Origin: Neofusicoccum parvum
Lineage: Eukaryota; Ascomycota; Dothideomycetes; Botryosphaeriales; Botryosphaeriaceae
Assembly (NCBI GenBank): GCA_020912385.1
Contig: CP087219.1
Location: 1,364,001 to 1,428,000, forward strand
Direction of reading: 5' to 3'
DNA length: 64,000 nucleotides
The position numbers were made by a program, and so were the translations under genes. Within the stretch, counting starts at the first letter, position 1. Each line of letters opens with the position of its first letter. The notes under the pieces were generated by a model. It was given only the letters and a program-made list of their open reading frames with translations, had not been told where the DNA came from and did no database searches. This document shows positions 45,765 through 60,364 of the stretch, one piece after another.

Positions 45765-46877
45765 ATGGTACGCAGCTCGGATCCTTGCTTTCCGCAGCCC
45801 AGCGCTAATGCACCACGCGGCAATAGACGTCGATAGGTACCGGCTACGATCTCTCCAACTCCGTCTTCTCGCCCGACGGCCGCAACTTCCAGGTACCGCT
45901 CTTGTCATAGCAGCCTTTTCACGCGACGGACAGCTCACAATTCGAAAGGTTGAATATGCCCAGAAGGCGGTAGAGAACGGAGGCACGGCAATCGGCATTC
46001 GCTGCAAGGATGGTGTTATCCTCGCCCTCGAGAAGATCATCAGCAGCAAGCTCCTCAAGAAAGGCTCCAACAAGCGGATAGCAACCGTCGATCGCAACAT
46101 GGGCATCGTGCGTCGCCTCACCCACCCGTGGCTGGGCACACAAGCTGACGTGCGAGCTTACAGGTCTCCTCCGGTCTTGTTCCCGACGGACGCCACTTCG
46201 TTTCCCGAGCTCGCGATGAGGCCGGCCAGTGGAGGAAGCTTTACAAGGGCCCGATCAAGACTGCTGCGCTCGCGAGCCGCATGGGCAGCTACGTCCAGGC
46301 CTACACCCTCTACTCCAGCGTTCGGCCCTTTGGCGTGACCTCCATCATCGCCGGCTGGGATAGTGAGGCAGCAGCGGAGGTTGATGGCCAGGTTGGCGCT
46401 GGCCCTTCGGTTGGTCCTGGAGGCAAGCAGGAGGGCGCCAAGCACGGCGGCCCGTTCCTCTACATGGTGGAGCCAAGCGGCCTGTACTGGGTAGGTTTGG
46501 TTCATCATAAAGGTGTCATTGAAGTGCTGTCTGGTTAACGATTGCAGGGCTACTACGGTGCTGCGACGGGCAAGGGCAGGCAATCCGCCAAGTCAGAGCT
46601 CGAGAAGCTCAACCTTCACGAAGGCAACCTCACGCTGGAGCAGGGCGTCAAGGAGGCGGCGCGCATCATCTACTTCGCACACGAGGACAGCAAGGACAAG
46701 GAATTCGAGCTGGAGATGACGTGGATCAGCTCGGTGAACGGCCCGACCAAGGGAAGGCACGAGGAGGTCCCCAAGGCTCTGCGGGAAGAGGCTGAGAGGC
46801 TGGCTAAGAAGGCGCTGGAGGGCGACGATGACGACGAGGAAGAGACTAGGCCCGAGGGCGAGAGGATGGAGGAGTAA
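45765..46877 (+). CDS. PRE10: 20S proteasome subunit alpha-7
   Basis: Predicted 294-residue alpha-type subunit of the 20S proteasome core, which forms the gated outer ring of the protease. Exons are 45765-45767 (ATG only), 45827-45892, 45949-46107, 46164-46490 and 46548-46877; all introns are GT-AG and all phase 0. The first exon holds only the start codon, directly followed after splicing by TSIGTGYDLSNSVFSPDGRN and FQVEYAQKAVENG, the alpha-subunit signature. Next come the RIATVDRNMGIVSSGLVPDG strand, GSYVQAYTLYSSVRPFGV, and YMVEPSGLYWGYYGAATGKG. The C-terminus is acidic (GDDDDEEETRPEGERMEE), as in yeast Pre10/human PSMA3. A Gly/Pro-rich insertion (about residues 155-178) breaks the middle of the fold's surface loop. 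The family match is clear. Confidence 0.96.
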
Positions 46878-47258
46878 GATGTGTACTATATCACATGGAA
46901 GATGCAGGATCATGATGGGCTCCCGAGCTTGAGAGTTATGAATGGCATGCATAGAAATTTCCGGGTTCTTCCTGGCACCTCGAAAAGCAGTCGATCAATT
47001 GCACCTTGAAACCTATACGTCCAGGTGGTGATGCACATGTTGCGGCGTGCACGTGTTGGCAGGCGCCGGTGAAGGCGGCGTTAGCGAACTGCAAGAGTCA
47101 TCGGCTCCGGGTATGCGTGCGGACTGACCAGCTGTCCTGCACTCATCTGCACGACTAAGACATCAGCCGCACCCCACCCTCCTTAATTTCATCTTCTTTC
47201 CTATTTTCGAGGCTCTCAGATCCTCTACAGATTAGAATCACGCTACTAGTGGACCACC
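46878..47258. other. Short intergenic region
   Basis: 3' end of the proteasome gene and promoter of the histidine-phosphatase gene. C/T-rich near 47165-47220. Nothing else seen. Confidence 0.5.
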
Positions 47259-48727
47259 ATGCCGCCAACCCTAATCCTCATTCGCCATGCTGAGGCGCTT
47301 CACAACGTTGACAAAGGTATGCACCCCTCTCAACAGCATTAGCTCAACCCGAACCCCTCCACACCCCATCATCCCCAATCGCCTACACCAGAAAGGGCAA
47401 TTATAGGCATCTCGCCTACAGCACCTCAAAAAGAAGAGAGAAGATGCAGCGAGCACGGCACGCTGAAAAAAAAAACGAACTCTAACTAAACCCGAACGGA
47501 CTATTCGATCCCCGATCCCGTCCTTTCGCAGCTTGGCCTGCAGCAATGCACGCAGCTGCACGACCATCTGCGACAGCAGCTCCCGCTGGCTGACCGCGCG
47601 GAGCTCATCGTCGTCAGCCCGATGCGCCGAACGCTGCAGACGGCGCTGCTGGGCTTGGACTGGTTGGTGAAGAGGGGCGTGCCCGTGAGGCTAGATGCGG
47701 GGTGGCAAGGTACGTGTGGTGCCGTTCCTTTTCCTTTTTCCTCGGCACTACCTTCTTTGCTCTACTCCTAAGTACTGCACCTATTCGTTTCGTATACCCC
47801 CTCTTGTGTTTGTTGGCTTGTTTCAAGCATTTTGTGCTTGGCCTTGTGATCGGTGGTTTCGGGTTTGCCCCCATGCGGCCCTTTTCTTCCATGCCCTCGA
47901 TGCTTGTGCACTTTCGCGTCAAGGCGTAGGGAAGGGCGAGTCGGCGGCTTGCCGATATCTTCGCGGAGCTTCGTTGTTTGATCTTCAGTTGGGGCGGGCG
48001 GCCTTGTGGGCGGCCACCAGCAAGAACCGCGGAACCTTTCACGTTTTCTGTTCCCGGCCAGGTTGTCTGTTGGAGAGCCTCCAGAACTTCGGTAATTCTA
48101 CGAAGGCTATTTCATGTAGTTCTTGCCAATGCCTCACCAACTCCCAAGAGGTTGAATCTGTTCTAGAACCCCCAAAGCCGGATTCGCCACGGCTTTTTGT
48201 CTCCTAATATCAAGATTCCTTGAGGTCATATAGCGATACAGTTTGTAGGCTGAAGTCATAATTAACGCCCAACAGAAAACTCCTCCAAGCCCTGCGACAC
48301 TGGCTCGCCCGTCTCTGTCCTCCAGCCCGAGTTCCCGACCCTTGACTTCTCCGTCGTCGACCCAACCTACCCGGAGAAGGAGGCGCCAGCCAGCAACCCG
48401 TACGCCTTCACGCGCCAGGCTGTTGTCCGCCGGGGGCAGACGTGCCTCGAGTGGCTGCACGGCCGGCCCGAGAAGGTCATCGTTGTGGTCAGCCACTCGG
48501 GCTTCCTGCGCTGCGCCGTCAGCCAGCGCCGGTACGCCAACGCCGACTACCGCATCTTCGACTTCGCCGACAAGGTCGGCACGGACTACGTGCTGAAGGA
48601 GTGGGAGGCCACGGAGGCGAACGGGGGAGGCACGGGGAAGAGCGAGAAGGGGGTTGCGAGCATCACGGAGTGGGATTTCCCGGGCGAGGTGACGCGCGAG
48701 GTGACGCGCGAGGTGCCGAAGAACTGA
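47259..48727 (+). CDS. Histidine-phosphatase (phosphoglycerate-mutase-like) protein
   Basis: Predicted 239-residue member of the histidine phosphatase superfamily (branch 1), a cytosolic phosphohydrolase of unknown substrate. Exons are 47259-47316, 47500-47709 and 48276-48727. The catalytic RHAE motif is at residues 9-12 (His10), SPMRRTLQTA follows, and the second catalytic His163 lies in VVVSHSGFLR. Two oddities: the first intron (183 nt) must end in GG rather than AG at 47498-47499 to give the conserved DYSIPDPVLSQLGLQQC start of exon 2, and the second intron is unusually long at 566 nt. Every AG just downstream is in the wrong phase. The C-terminus holds a 12-bp in-frame duplication (EVTREVTREV, about 48684-48716). 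It is probably a real gene, but whether it is correctly spliced is uncertain. Confidence 0.82.
47317..47499 (+). other. Intron with non-canonical GG acceptor
   Basis: The donor is a normal GTATGC and a consensus branch site (CTAAC) lies at about 47482, but the phase-correct 3' end reads ACGG|AC. An in-frame TAA just upstream and the absence of any phase-1 AG nearby leave no canonical alternative. A single A-to-G change or base-call error at 47498 would explain it. Confidence 0.65.
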
Positions 48728-50351
48728 TAGTCGGCCGGGTCTCGTGGTCGCTCGCTTGTTTGCCGATCTCGTATTCGCCAGTAGAGAGCATTAGATCTGG
48801 GTTAAGGTAGATAGACGGCCACATCACTGCCAAGTGGGAAGGGCGTGCAATTGACCAGTGGGGCGTTTTGTGGCTGAATGTGCTCGGACTTTTGCGATTG
48901 TTGTTTGCGTAAACAAAGCGAGTGTGCGTACGGTAGCGGGCATGGGGCCGGCGGGGCGATTCTACGTCCGGACAATGGTCAAGGTATCAACATGTAAGCC
49001 GGCACGCTGCTGTGGCGCAGGTGTAGCTAGCGGGGCGCGCGTTTGCCTTCCTTCGCATGTCGTTTGCTGATATGCACGGCATTCCGCCAAAGCTTGGCAT
49101 GGAGGTTTCCTCCGCGACGCCTGTTTGGGATAAGATGCTTAGTCGACGGGCTTGTATGACCGGTGAGGAAGGGCTGGCGCGGCCATGGCTGAAGTGGAGG
49201 AGCATCAGCTTATCGGGGCGAGACGTCCGCATGCGGTGTGACGGCGGAGCGTCAAGACAGGAGAGCCAGCGGCCTCTCCCCAGCGCCCAAAACACGGCTC
49301 AGCCCTGAGGGCTCGCCGTTGGCCTGGCGCTGGGATTGCCCGATTGCCAGATCTCGGAAGAGCGCCGACAGAGCGCCAGCCGGGCGGCGGGCTTCCCTGC
49401 AGTGGAGAGCAGCTCCACAGCCCGCTTGTCGCCGGCTGCACGAAAGCGCGATAGGGCTTAGCGACGAGATCACACACAGAGGCGGCGAGAGGGCGGCGGC
49501 GTTGCTGTGGCGCGGCGAGACGGCCACCAAGCTTTCGGCGCTCCTGGAGGCAGCTGGTGGGGCGCTGGCGCTGGGCCAGCGCGAAAGCGGCACCGGGTAG
49601 GCCGTTGAGCCCGCACTGAGCAGCTCGAAGGGCTGCTATATTGGGAATCTATTGAAAAAGCCCGTTGGAGATGATCGCCGGGGGGTTGGCGGGCGATCCG
49701 TGCTATCGACAACGCGGCCGCTGCAGCTCGCGACGTGCGACGAAAAGACGAAAAGCACCGCTCCGGCGCGCGGGCACGACGGCAACGGCGTGGATACGAG
49801 GGCCTCTGACCCTGCAGGATGCAGCGATGAGGCTGCGATGGCGACCAGGCAGAGCGCTCTATTTTTGTCGGCGGCTTGGAGGCGCAGCTCGGCGGCGCTC
49901 CACACAATCCTTGCAAAGATCGCGCGCGCGGCGGAGAGAGGGCTCGCCAGGGGCGGCCGCTGGACAGGTGGTGACGAGTGACGAAATGGGAGGGGAAAAG
50001 GAGCGCGAATGGCGCGCCCGGCCAGCGCTGCACCGATGCACAGACGGGCTCGCCCGCTGTAGCCAGCTTGCCAGCTTGCCAGCTCGAGAATCCCTGAAAC
50101 AGCCCGCCTGGCGTTAGGGGGCCGTCGCTGGTTTGCTGCTGCGTCAGCTTGGCGCTCCCGAGCTGTACTTAATCCACAGCTCACCGCATCCACCCACCAT
50201 GTTGACCCCTCCCTCCGCCCCAACTCGCCCGTCTCCCTCGCTCCAAGCTCGTGCTGCCCCGACACGACTGCACGCCTGTTTCACGATCATTTCCGCCCAT
50301 TGACCTCCCGCCGCTCTCGTTTTCAGTGTTCTTCCTTTCCAATCCAGCACC
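48728..50351. other. Intergenic region; GFA1 promoter
   Basis: A 1.6-kb interval between plus-strand genes. The part from about 49250 to 50150 is GC-rich with overlapping open frames in all directions and no domain. A C/T-rich leader runs from about 50185 to the ATG at 50352. No gene supported. Confidence 0.45.
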
Positions 50352-52669
<2,318 letters not shown>

Positions 52670-53383
52670 ATTGGTGGTGATTTAAAAGCCCAATAGAGGC
52701 AAAGGCGTACGGTAGAATGGTTTGTGTAGTAAGGAATGCTCAGCTGGATATGGGCGGATGGATATCACGGAACGCCGGGTGCTGATTGAACGGCCTGATT
52801 GATGCGGTTTTCGACGAAGGAAAGGCCGAGAGGCAGATGTGGAGGGAGAAAAGCAAAAGAAGTTCAGACGTCTTTGACGTTCAAAGCTGCCTGCTCGGTG
52901 GACTTGCTTTGCGAGAGCAACCTGCTGTAGTAATATGATCAATGATTTTGTTAAGATCTGTACGCCCTCCGGCTTCGCGATATCCCACACGTGCTTTGGT
53001 GTATGTCAGGTAGAGAACAACGCCCCCTGAATCTTGAGCCCCTGCCAGCATGAACAATGCACTGATGGCATAGCTTGATCCGTAGACGTCACTTCAAGTT
53101 TCAAGTTTGATTACATGCTGACCAGGTTCTTGCATTCTGCCGTGTGCCCACAAACGAAACGGCGTCATTTCTGGTGGCTCGTGCGGCATGGGATCTGACG
53201 ATCAGCCCTCCAGCTTCGAATGGTGGGGCAGCGAGTCTAGCTGCAAGGCACAGCCGGACCCTTTCCCCTCATTGCCATCGCAACAAGCTCAAGCACGCAA
53301 AACTCAACTCTTCCTTGCAACAACCTCCTCGTCTGTTTTTAGCATCCCAACCCCCATCGCATTATCCGAAAAGATTCCCCATC
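52670..53383. other. Intergenic region
   Basis: GFA1 3' end and the promoter of the lumazine synthase gene; AT-richer than flanking coding DNA. No gene seen. Confidence 0.5.
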
Positions 53384-54249
53384 ATGGCACCGCTCAAGGG
53401 ACCCGGCGAAGCCCGCAAGTACGACGGTGAGTAAGGCAACAACGATTCTTCAGGCATCCCTCCGGCTTCGATGGGCATAAGCAGCAGCTGACGGACTGCC
53501 TTCATCTTTGCTAGGCTCGGGACTCCGCATTGGCATCGTTCACGCGCGCTGGAATAGCAAGATCATCGACGCGCTCCTCGATGGTGCGAAGAAGTCGCTT
53601 GCCGCCGCGGGCGTCAAGGATGAGAACATCGTCATCCAGACCGTGCCGGGCAGCTATGAGCTGCCCTTCGCCGTGCAGCGGTATGTTATGCTGGCTCCTC
53701 GCTCCCGCTCTCCGATTGCGGAGCTCATTGGGAGGTTCTACCTCGCGTACAGCTGCGGTGATGACGAGGGTATAATTAAGGCTGACGTGATTGTTGGGAT
53801 ATAGGATGTATGCGTCTTCGCAGATCCAAGCTTCATCTTCTGGTGTTGGCGGCGGCCTCGTCCAGTCCGCGACCGATCTGCTCTCCTCGACCTCGACCAC
53901 CGACCTGACCAACCTCTCCTCCAACAAGCCCGACGCAGCGAAGGGCGCCTCGACCGCGCCGTTTGACGCCATAATCGCGGTTGGCGTGCTGATCAAGGGC
54001 GAGACGATGCACTTCGAGTACATTGCTGATGCCGTCTCACATGGGCTCATGCGCACGCAGCTCGACTCGAACGTGCCGGTTGTGTTTGGCTTGCTGACGG
54101 TCCTGAGCGAGGAGCAGGGTCTGCATCGCGCGGGCATCGCGGGCGAGAAGGGGGATCAGGGTCACAACCATGGGCTAGATTGGGGCAGTGCGGCGGTGGA
54201 GCTGGGCGTGAAGAGGAGAGGATGGGCCGAGGGAAAGTTCGATGACTAG
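53384..54249 (+). CDS. RIB4: 6,7-dimethyl-8-ribityllumazine synthase
   Basis: Predicted 217-residue lumazine synthase, the penultimate enzyme of riboflavin synthesis; it condenses 5-amino-6-ribitylaminouracil with 3,4-dihydroxy-2-butanone 4-phosphate. Exons are 53384-53426, 53515-53680 and 53805-54249, with GT-AG introns. The substrate-site blocks are intact: [66 protein letters not shown] and [13 protein letters not shown]. Between the second and third blocks lies a Ser/Thr-rich insertion of about 50 residues (roughly 71-122) where yeast Rib4 has a short loop. It is in frame and free of stops, and it probably loops out of the core. The catalytic core looks complete. Confidence 0.95.
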
Positions 54250-55372
54250 ATTCACGCATGATTGATGAACGGAGCCTGGCTGAGGAGCAAAAGCTCCTCG
54301 TGGTCACCGGCTAGGCCAGCATAGTACCAGCCGGCGTAGGCGGCATTCTTAGCCAGCAAGGAGCTAAGATCAATGCATGATGCTCTACGATGGCATCTCG
54401 CTCCGCATTGTGCTGAGGGGCTCTCGTCCTCCCTGCCGAGACCACTGTTGTTTCCAAGCGCCACTGTGTCCCCACCGGTGGCACGCTTCCCTCCGTTCAT
54501 TGTGCATTCATGTGGATTGCAATGCCGGCATTTCATGGAGCACGGCAACGGTTGCTCGGACGATGGCGCCTCTCGCGCAGCAGTGGCTGTGGTGCCCCGA
54601 CATCAGGCTCCGTTCGTTGCGGTGACTAGGGTAGCGGCTGGCTGAACAGGAGCTCACGTGAGCTGTGACGACGCCGAGCTCGCGTCGCCCGTTCTCAATT
54701 GTCCCCAATGTATCGGAGCTCTCCCATGGAGCAGGATGGCCAGCGCCGAGGCCGCGATGCGTGCGTTGCGTGGAGATATGCGGGCGCGGTAGGCGTGCGG
54801 ACAAAAAGTGCTATGATGCCATAGGGCGAGCAGGGGTGCGCGCAGACTCCGCGGATGCCGCGACGGGCTTCAGCGAGCAGACGGGCGCAGGCACAGCGGA
54901 GCGATGGGACAGCAGGCGGTTGCTGGGCTGCGTGAGGCGTGGTCGAGGCTGCGGGCGCTGTGCAGGCGCAGAGCTGGTGGCTGATCGGTAGATGGAGCGT
55001 CGACGGGCTCTGCCTCCAGGCCGCGCTAAATCCAGCGCAGAACCTCACCCTTGGAATGAGAGCCATCTGAACCTGCCACCTCTTCCACCTCCCTCCTCCT
55101 CTGCCGCCATCCCGCCTGCGCTGCGACCGCCCGAGGCTCTGCGACGCGCGACCCTCCGCCCTCGCTCTCCGTGCCCTCGTTCGTGCCCGCTGTGCCCCGA
55201 GGAGCCGGTTGGCCGCTCGTGTCCATTTCGCGCTCGCCTGCCGCGTCTCAAGACTTCGCGCCCGCCCCATACCACGCTGCACGCGGGCACCCCTCCCCAT
55301 TCACCCGCGCCCACACTAACACCCGCCTGGCAAACTCCGCGATGGTCGCACAGCGGGCGGGTCAAAGATAGA
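54250..55372. other. Intergenic region; SET1 promoter and leader
   Basis: Upstream of the Set1 start the same frame is open back to an ATG at 54992, but that 127-codon extension is Pro/Arg-rich and unlike Set1 N-termini, so it is read as leader. The SET1 leader is C/T-rich from about 55060. No other gene seen. Confidence 0.5.
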
Positions 55373-58300
55373 ATGTCGCGCGCGTCAGCGGGCTTTGCGG
55401 ACTTCTTCCCCAATGCGCCCTCGGTCCTGAAGGAAAAACGCAAGAAGCCCTCCGACCACCACACCCACCACCACACGCGTGCGCCGTCGCGTGCCGAGTC
55501 GCCGTCGCGGTCGGACAAAGGCCCCGACCACGCAGCACAACAAGGGCCGCGAACGCTCAACGACGCGAGTGCCGAGACGCTCGACCAGCAGCACCCGCCC
55601 GAGGAGGATGACGGAGCGCACCGAGCTGACTCTGGCGACCTCTTGACTGGCGTCGGCTCGGCGAGTTCACTTTCCAGCACAGCTTCCTCGATTTTCAGCA
55701 GCTCCAGCAGCAGCCGCCAGACCATGTCCTACCCTGGCACCAACTCTTCCATCCACGCCCTGACCCCTCTCACCAACACCGAGTCCTCGCCGCCAGACAA
55801 GGCGACCAGTCCCAGACCGTCGAAGAGCTCGAATGACCCCATGTCTTTGACACACACCGCCACCTACAGCGCGCCGCCGCCTGGTGCCTCGCAGAATGCT
55901 GCGCCCGCCGAAGCGATCACGCCCGCTACGACGCCGCCCCAGACTCGCAGACAAGCCCGCCCGGGCCCCGGGGAAGACATGGGCATCATCGTCGTCTACG
56001 ATCCCGCGCTAGACCCCAAGATTCCCCCCAACGAGAGACACAAGCGAAAGCCGTCACACAGACCCATACCTCGTGATGTACGTTTGGTGCCTTTTTCCCG
56101 CACACTACCATACCATAATGTTGGAGTTTTCTCTGGTCGTGTACCTGGCTAATGCAGATTGAGTAGGACATCGCGGCGCCACCAGATCCTCGTCTGGCGA
56201 TAGCCGGGTACACGACCGGAGCCCACAATGCGGCAAGGGGGATGAACAAAGCCAGGCTTCGGCCTGCGCCTTACACCGTCAAACCCTACGCGCCCGACAA
56301 GAACACCATCGGCCCTAAGCCCGCGACCAGAATCCTCGTGACCGGCCTGGATCCATTCACTTCGGAGATGCAGATCAAGACCTTCTTTTCGAGCTTTGGC
56401 CCGATCGTGGAGTTCGACAACAAGATCGACCCGGCGACAGGAAGTTTTCTTGGAATCTGCTCCCTTCGCTACGGAGACAGCAAGCCGACGCGGGGAGAGA
56501 AATATCCGATGAACGCTTCGGCTTCTGCTAAAATGGCGGAGAAAGAAGGCAATGGACACCGGATCCAGCTTCGCCAGATTAAGGTTGAGCTTGATCGGGA
56601 AGGCCGCAGGGCTGCGCGTTGTGTAGAGCAAGCCGTTCAGAAGAACAGGGTACGGCAGCAGAAGGAGGAAGCTGCGTCGGCGAAAAAGGCCGCGGATATG
56701 ACACCAATGACGCCTGTAATACCTCTCTCGGAACCGCCGCCAGATGCGCCGAAAGGACCCTCTGGGAAAGGTGGACAGGGACCCAGACCGCCTGTTGCAA
56801 CTCGCCCCATTCGCCCCGAGCACGCTCTCGTCGAAAACGAGCCGATTATCGACAAGATTAAGCGCAAGCCGTACATTTTCATCGCGCACTGCTACGTACC
56901 TGTTCTCGGCACGACAATCCCCCATCTGAAGAAACGTCTTAAGCTCTACCAATGGCAAGAGGTGCGCCTGGATAGGACGGGATACTACATCATATTCGAA
57001 GATTCCAAGCGTGGTGAGGATGAGTGCGAGCGTTGCTACCAGGAATGCAACATGCAAGCGCTCTTCACCTATGTCATGAACATGGAGTGCGAGAAGTATG
57101 GAAACCCGAACTACGTCAGGAGCCCCAGCCCAGAACGTGTTCTCGCGGAAAAGAAGAAGAAGGAGATCGAGGAGGAGATAAGGCGAGAAGAAGAGCAGGA
57201 TCTTGAGGAGGAGAAGAAAGAACGCGCGGAAAACCTGGATCCCGTCAATGCTGCCAAGGAGAGGTTGTACATGGAGTTGGTGGAGCAGGTCATGAGCGAC
57301 ATCAAGACGAGGATCGCCGCTCCGGCAATTTACGACTACCTAGACCCCGCTAGGCATGTGGCAAAGAGGAAGGAGCTGGGCGTGCGGGATCCCACCCTTG
57401 TGGACGCTAAGACCCCGACTGTTCTTTTCAGTGCAGCAGAGCCTCTGGTAACTCACAAGTCGAAGTTCGGCAAGGGTAACAAGAGTCTGCGGAAGTCCTT
57501 AGCTGCAAATCTCTCTCACAACCAGAGGAGAGGGAAAGGAGGCCATCACCATGAAGTCAACGCGTTTGCAGATGAGCGGCGGAGGAAGCCTCCTCCAAAG
57601 AAGCCTCTTAATGCTTTCAGGAACCTTCATCGACAAATGCAAAGCTTTGACGATGAGACCTCAGATGATGAACAGAGTACTTTCACTCGGGACACCGAAG
57701 AGCAGGATAGCAGATCGATTAGCCGCATGTCTTCGGCGGCGCCGGAGGAAGAAGACGAGATCATCTCCATCAGACCCTCCAAGCGCAGGAAACTCGACCC
57801 GTCATGGGGTGATGCAGACACGCAGGACGCCCAGGCGCGCCGGTTGTTCCCTCATCTCATCAACAAAGATCCCACAGACATGGCCGACGGCGAGCTCGAC
57901 CAGGTTGTCGGTGCATTCCCGAATACTTCGGAACTCTACAAGCGCGCGAAGAGTGAGCTCAAGTTTCGCAAGATCCAGCGAGATGCGGCTGCGGTATTTG
58001 GCATCGAGGATGACGAAGATGATTCTCGAGCTGGCAGCGTGCAGCCACCGACCGAAGCTGCCACGCCTGTCGAGACCGTGGAAGAAATTCCAGTCGAAAC
58101 AACTGAGCCTGAGATTCTTCCGGCCAAGACAGAAAAGAAGAAGCCGGTCAAGCCCAAGAAGAAGGCTGGCACGAAGAAGCAGACTCTCGTGGATGAGAGG
58201 CCAGAGCCCTCCCCTCTCAAGACAGAAATCGACGAGGAGAAGCTCGTCGAACCTGTGCCTGCTGAGGAAATTCCCAAGGTGGCGGAGATCGTTGCGGAGG

Positions 58301-59389
58301 ACCTCATCTCTCATGATCCCATTTGGGGATTCTCTATTGATGAACCCCGTTCAACAATCGAGGAGAAGTTGGATTACGTTATGGACATCGACGGCTGGCA
58401 ATTCACCATCAAAGACGCCGAAGACCTTCGCTACCTCAATGCAGCGCTTGAAAATGTCCGCCCGGCAGCTTCGGGCGATGCCAATCTCTTCGCATACAAA
58501 GACAAGCATGTCAAGAAGCTCAACACCGGGCTGGAGGGTGTCGCGTACAAGGAAGTCAAGATCGAGGATTACTACAGGCCCAACCCGACTGGCTGCGCTA
58601 GGACGGAGGGTGTTAAGAAAATCCTGGAATCCGAAAAGTCCAAATACCTTCCTCACCGCATCAGGGTGCAGAAGGCGCGCGAAGAACGTGAGGCGCTCGC
58701 GAAGGCCAACCCAGCCGCCGCAGCGGCGATGGCCAAGGCTGCTGTTCCAGCGCCGAAGACATCAGGCACGACCACCTCTCGCTCAAACCGTGCGAACAAC
58801 CGCCGCCTTGTCAACGAGATTAGCACCCAGAAGCAGGCTCTTGCCGCTGATGGTGGAGACAACATCGCTATCCGCTTCAATCAGTTGAAGAAGCGCAAGA
58901 AGCTCGTCAAGTTCGATCGTTCGGCCATCCACAATTGGGGTCTCTACGCGCAAGAGGATATCTCTGCCAACGACATGATCATCGAGTACGTTGGCGAGAA
59001 GGTTCGACAGAAGGTGGCGGATATCCGCGAAATCAAGTACGACAAACAGGGCGTCGGAAGCAGCTACCTCTTCCGTATCGACGAGGACAGCGTCGTGGAT
59101 GCCACCAAGAAGGGTGGTATTGCACGCTTCATCAACCACAGCTGCACGCCGAACTGCACGGCGAAGATCATCAGGGTCGACGGGACAAAGCGCATCGTCA
59201 TCTATGCGCTCAGGGACATCAAGACGAGTAAGTAAACTATGAGGAGAATGTGAAGATGGCACTTACTAACCAAATATTTCTGCAGACGAAGAACTTACGT
59301 ACGACTACAAGTTCGAGCGCGAGCTCGGCAGCGACGACCGTATTCCGTGTCTTTGCGGCTCGGTCAACTGCAAGGGCTTCCTCAACTAG
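55373..59389 (+). CDS. SET1: Set1, histone H3 lysine-4 methyltransferase (COMPASS)
   Basis: Predicted 1289-residue catalytic subunit of the COMPASS complex, which methylates H3K4 using S-adenosylmethionine. Exons are 55373-56077, 56167-59227 and 59286-59389, GT-AG introns. The start [20 protein letters not shown] fits fungal Set1 N-termini. Residues 1 to about 230 are Ser/Pro/His-rich and disordered. An RRM-like domain lies at about 290-370 ([11 protein letters not shown]), and a second conserved RNA-binding region at about 460-540 (IFIAHCYVP to [12 protein letters not shown]). Acidic and Lys-rich linkers follow, then the n-SET region ([34 protein letters not shown]). The SET domain at about 1149-1270 has [12 protein letters not shown], the IEYVGE strand, [31 protein letters not shown] and LTYDYKFE. 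The post-SET zinc cysteines are Cys1277, Cys1279 and Cys1284 ([13 protein letters not shown]). All catalytic motifs are present. Confidence 0.95.
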
Positions 59390-60364
59390 TCGTATATAGC
59401 TTCTGTGTCCCTGGCGGGAACCTGTTGGCGCATCACTGTGGTCCTCGGCTTCGAAGTAATTCTGTTCGTTAGCAACCCTAGCCGTCTTAGGGAGCTCTTC
59501 ATAGCCCTAAGCTCACCACACGACAACATCGACTCTGGGCGTTTGGGCTTTCACGATGGGTGTGCAATTACTTTCTTCAATCGCATTATAGCATATCTTA
59601 CTCTTTTGTTTGCGTTCGTCAAAATTCGAAAATTGGGTGGACATTGCATTGGGTGGGCGCATAATTGGACCAAAGGGGGGACCATGGTCACGGATAATGC
59701 GGAAACTTGGCTTGCAGCGGCTACTTTTCTGGAAGAGAAAGTCATTTCTCTCTCTCTCTTTTCCCCATTCTCCCTCATTTTCACTTCCTTTCTTCTGCAT
59801 GGCAAAGGCAACGGGAAAGAAGATGCGAATGCAAGACGCGACGGCCAGGGAAAAGGGGGTTCTTCTTCTTGCGTGCTTATTCAGTGTTTTCCGTTGTGGG
59901 GGATGCAGGCAGTAGCACGTGCGTGTGTTTTGATTCCGAATTGGCGATCTGTACAAAATTAAGATACCGCAGCAGGAGGGGGTGCAATACCATTTGATGG
60001 CAGCCAGAGCAGCTGGCTGAGAGTTTTCTCGAGAACTGCGGTGCCCACGAGTGGCTTTGCTGTGTTCGATGAACAGTGGACTGGAAGCTGGCATTCGCCA
60101 TGCTTCTTCTCAGGGCCAGTGCCTCCTGGAATTGCTCTGGCAGTACGAGTTGTAGGTGCTTGCTCTGTTATTGCGTTTGCAAAGACCATTGTTGTGGCCT
60201 CAGGCACGAATGCTATCGATAAGCGATTTGCCGAAAAGCCCACCGTGCCTAACGACGACACTCGACGCGCCCGCCCTCTGCCCCATTGCACACCACCCAC
60301 CCGCGCTCCGACACGACCCCGATTCCCCTCGACGCCGGACACCGTCGCCCTCGCTGCCCTCACC
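59390..60364. other. Intergenic region; eIF3m promoter
   Basis: SET1 3' end and upstream region of the eIF3m gene. A CT-microsatellite-like stretch lies at about 59740-59775. The leader is C-rich from about 60260. No gene seen. Confidence 0.5.

Noticed and set aside
47695..48207. 170-codon frame across the long intron
   Set aside because: Starts in exon 2 in another frame; Phe/Cys/Leu-rich with no domain, and splicing to the conserved exon 3 explains the region better.
54992..55372. 127-codon N-terminal extension of Set1
   Set aside because: Pro/Arg-rich leader-like translation; the ATG at 55373 gives a typical fungal Set1 N-terminus.
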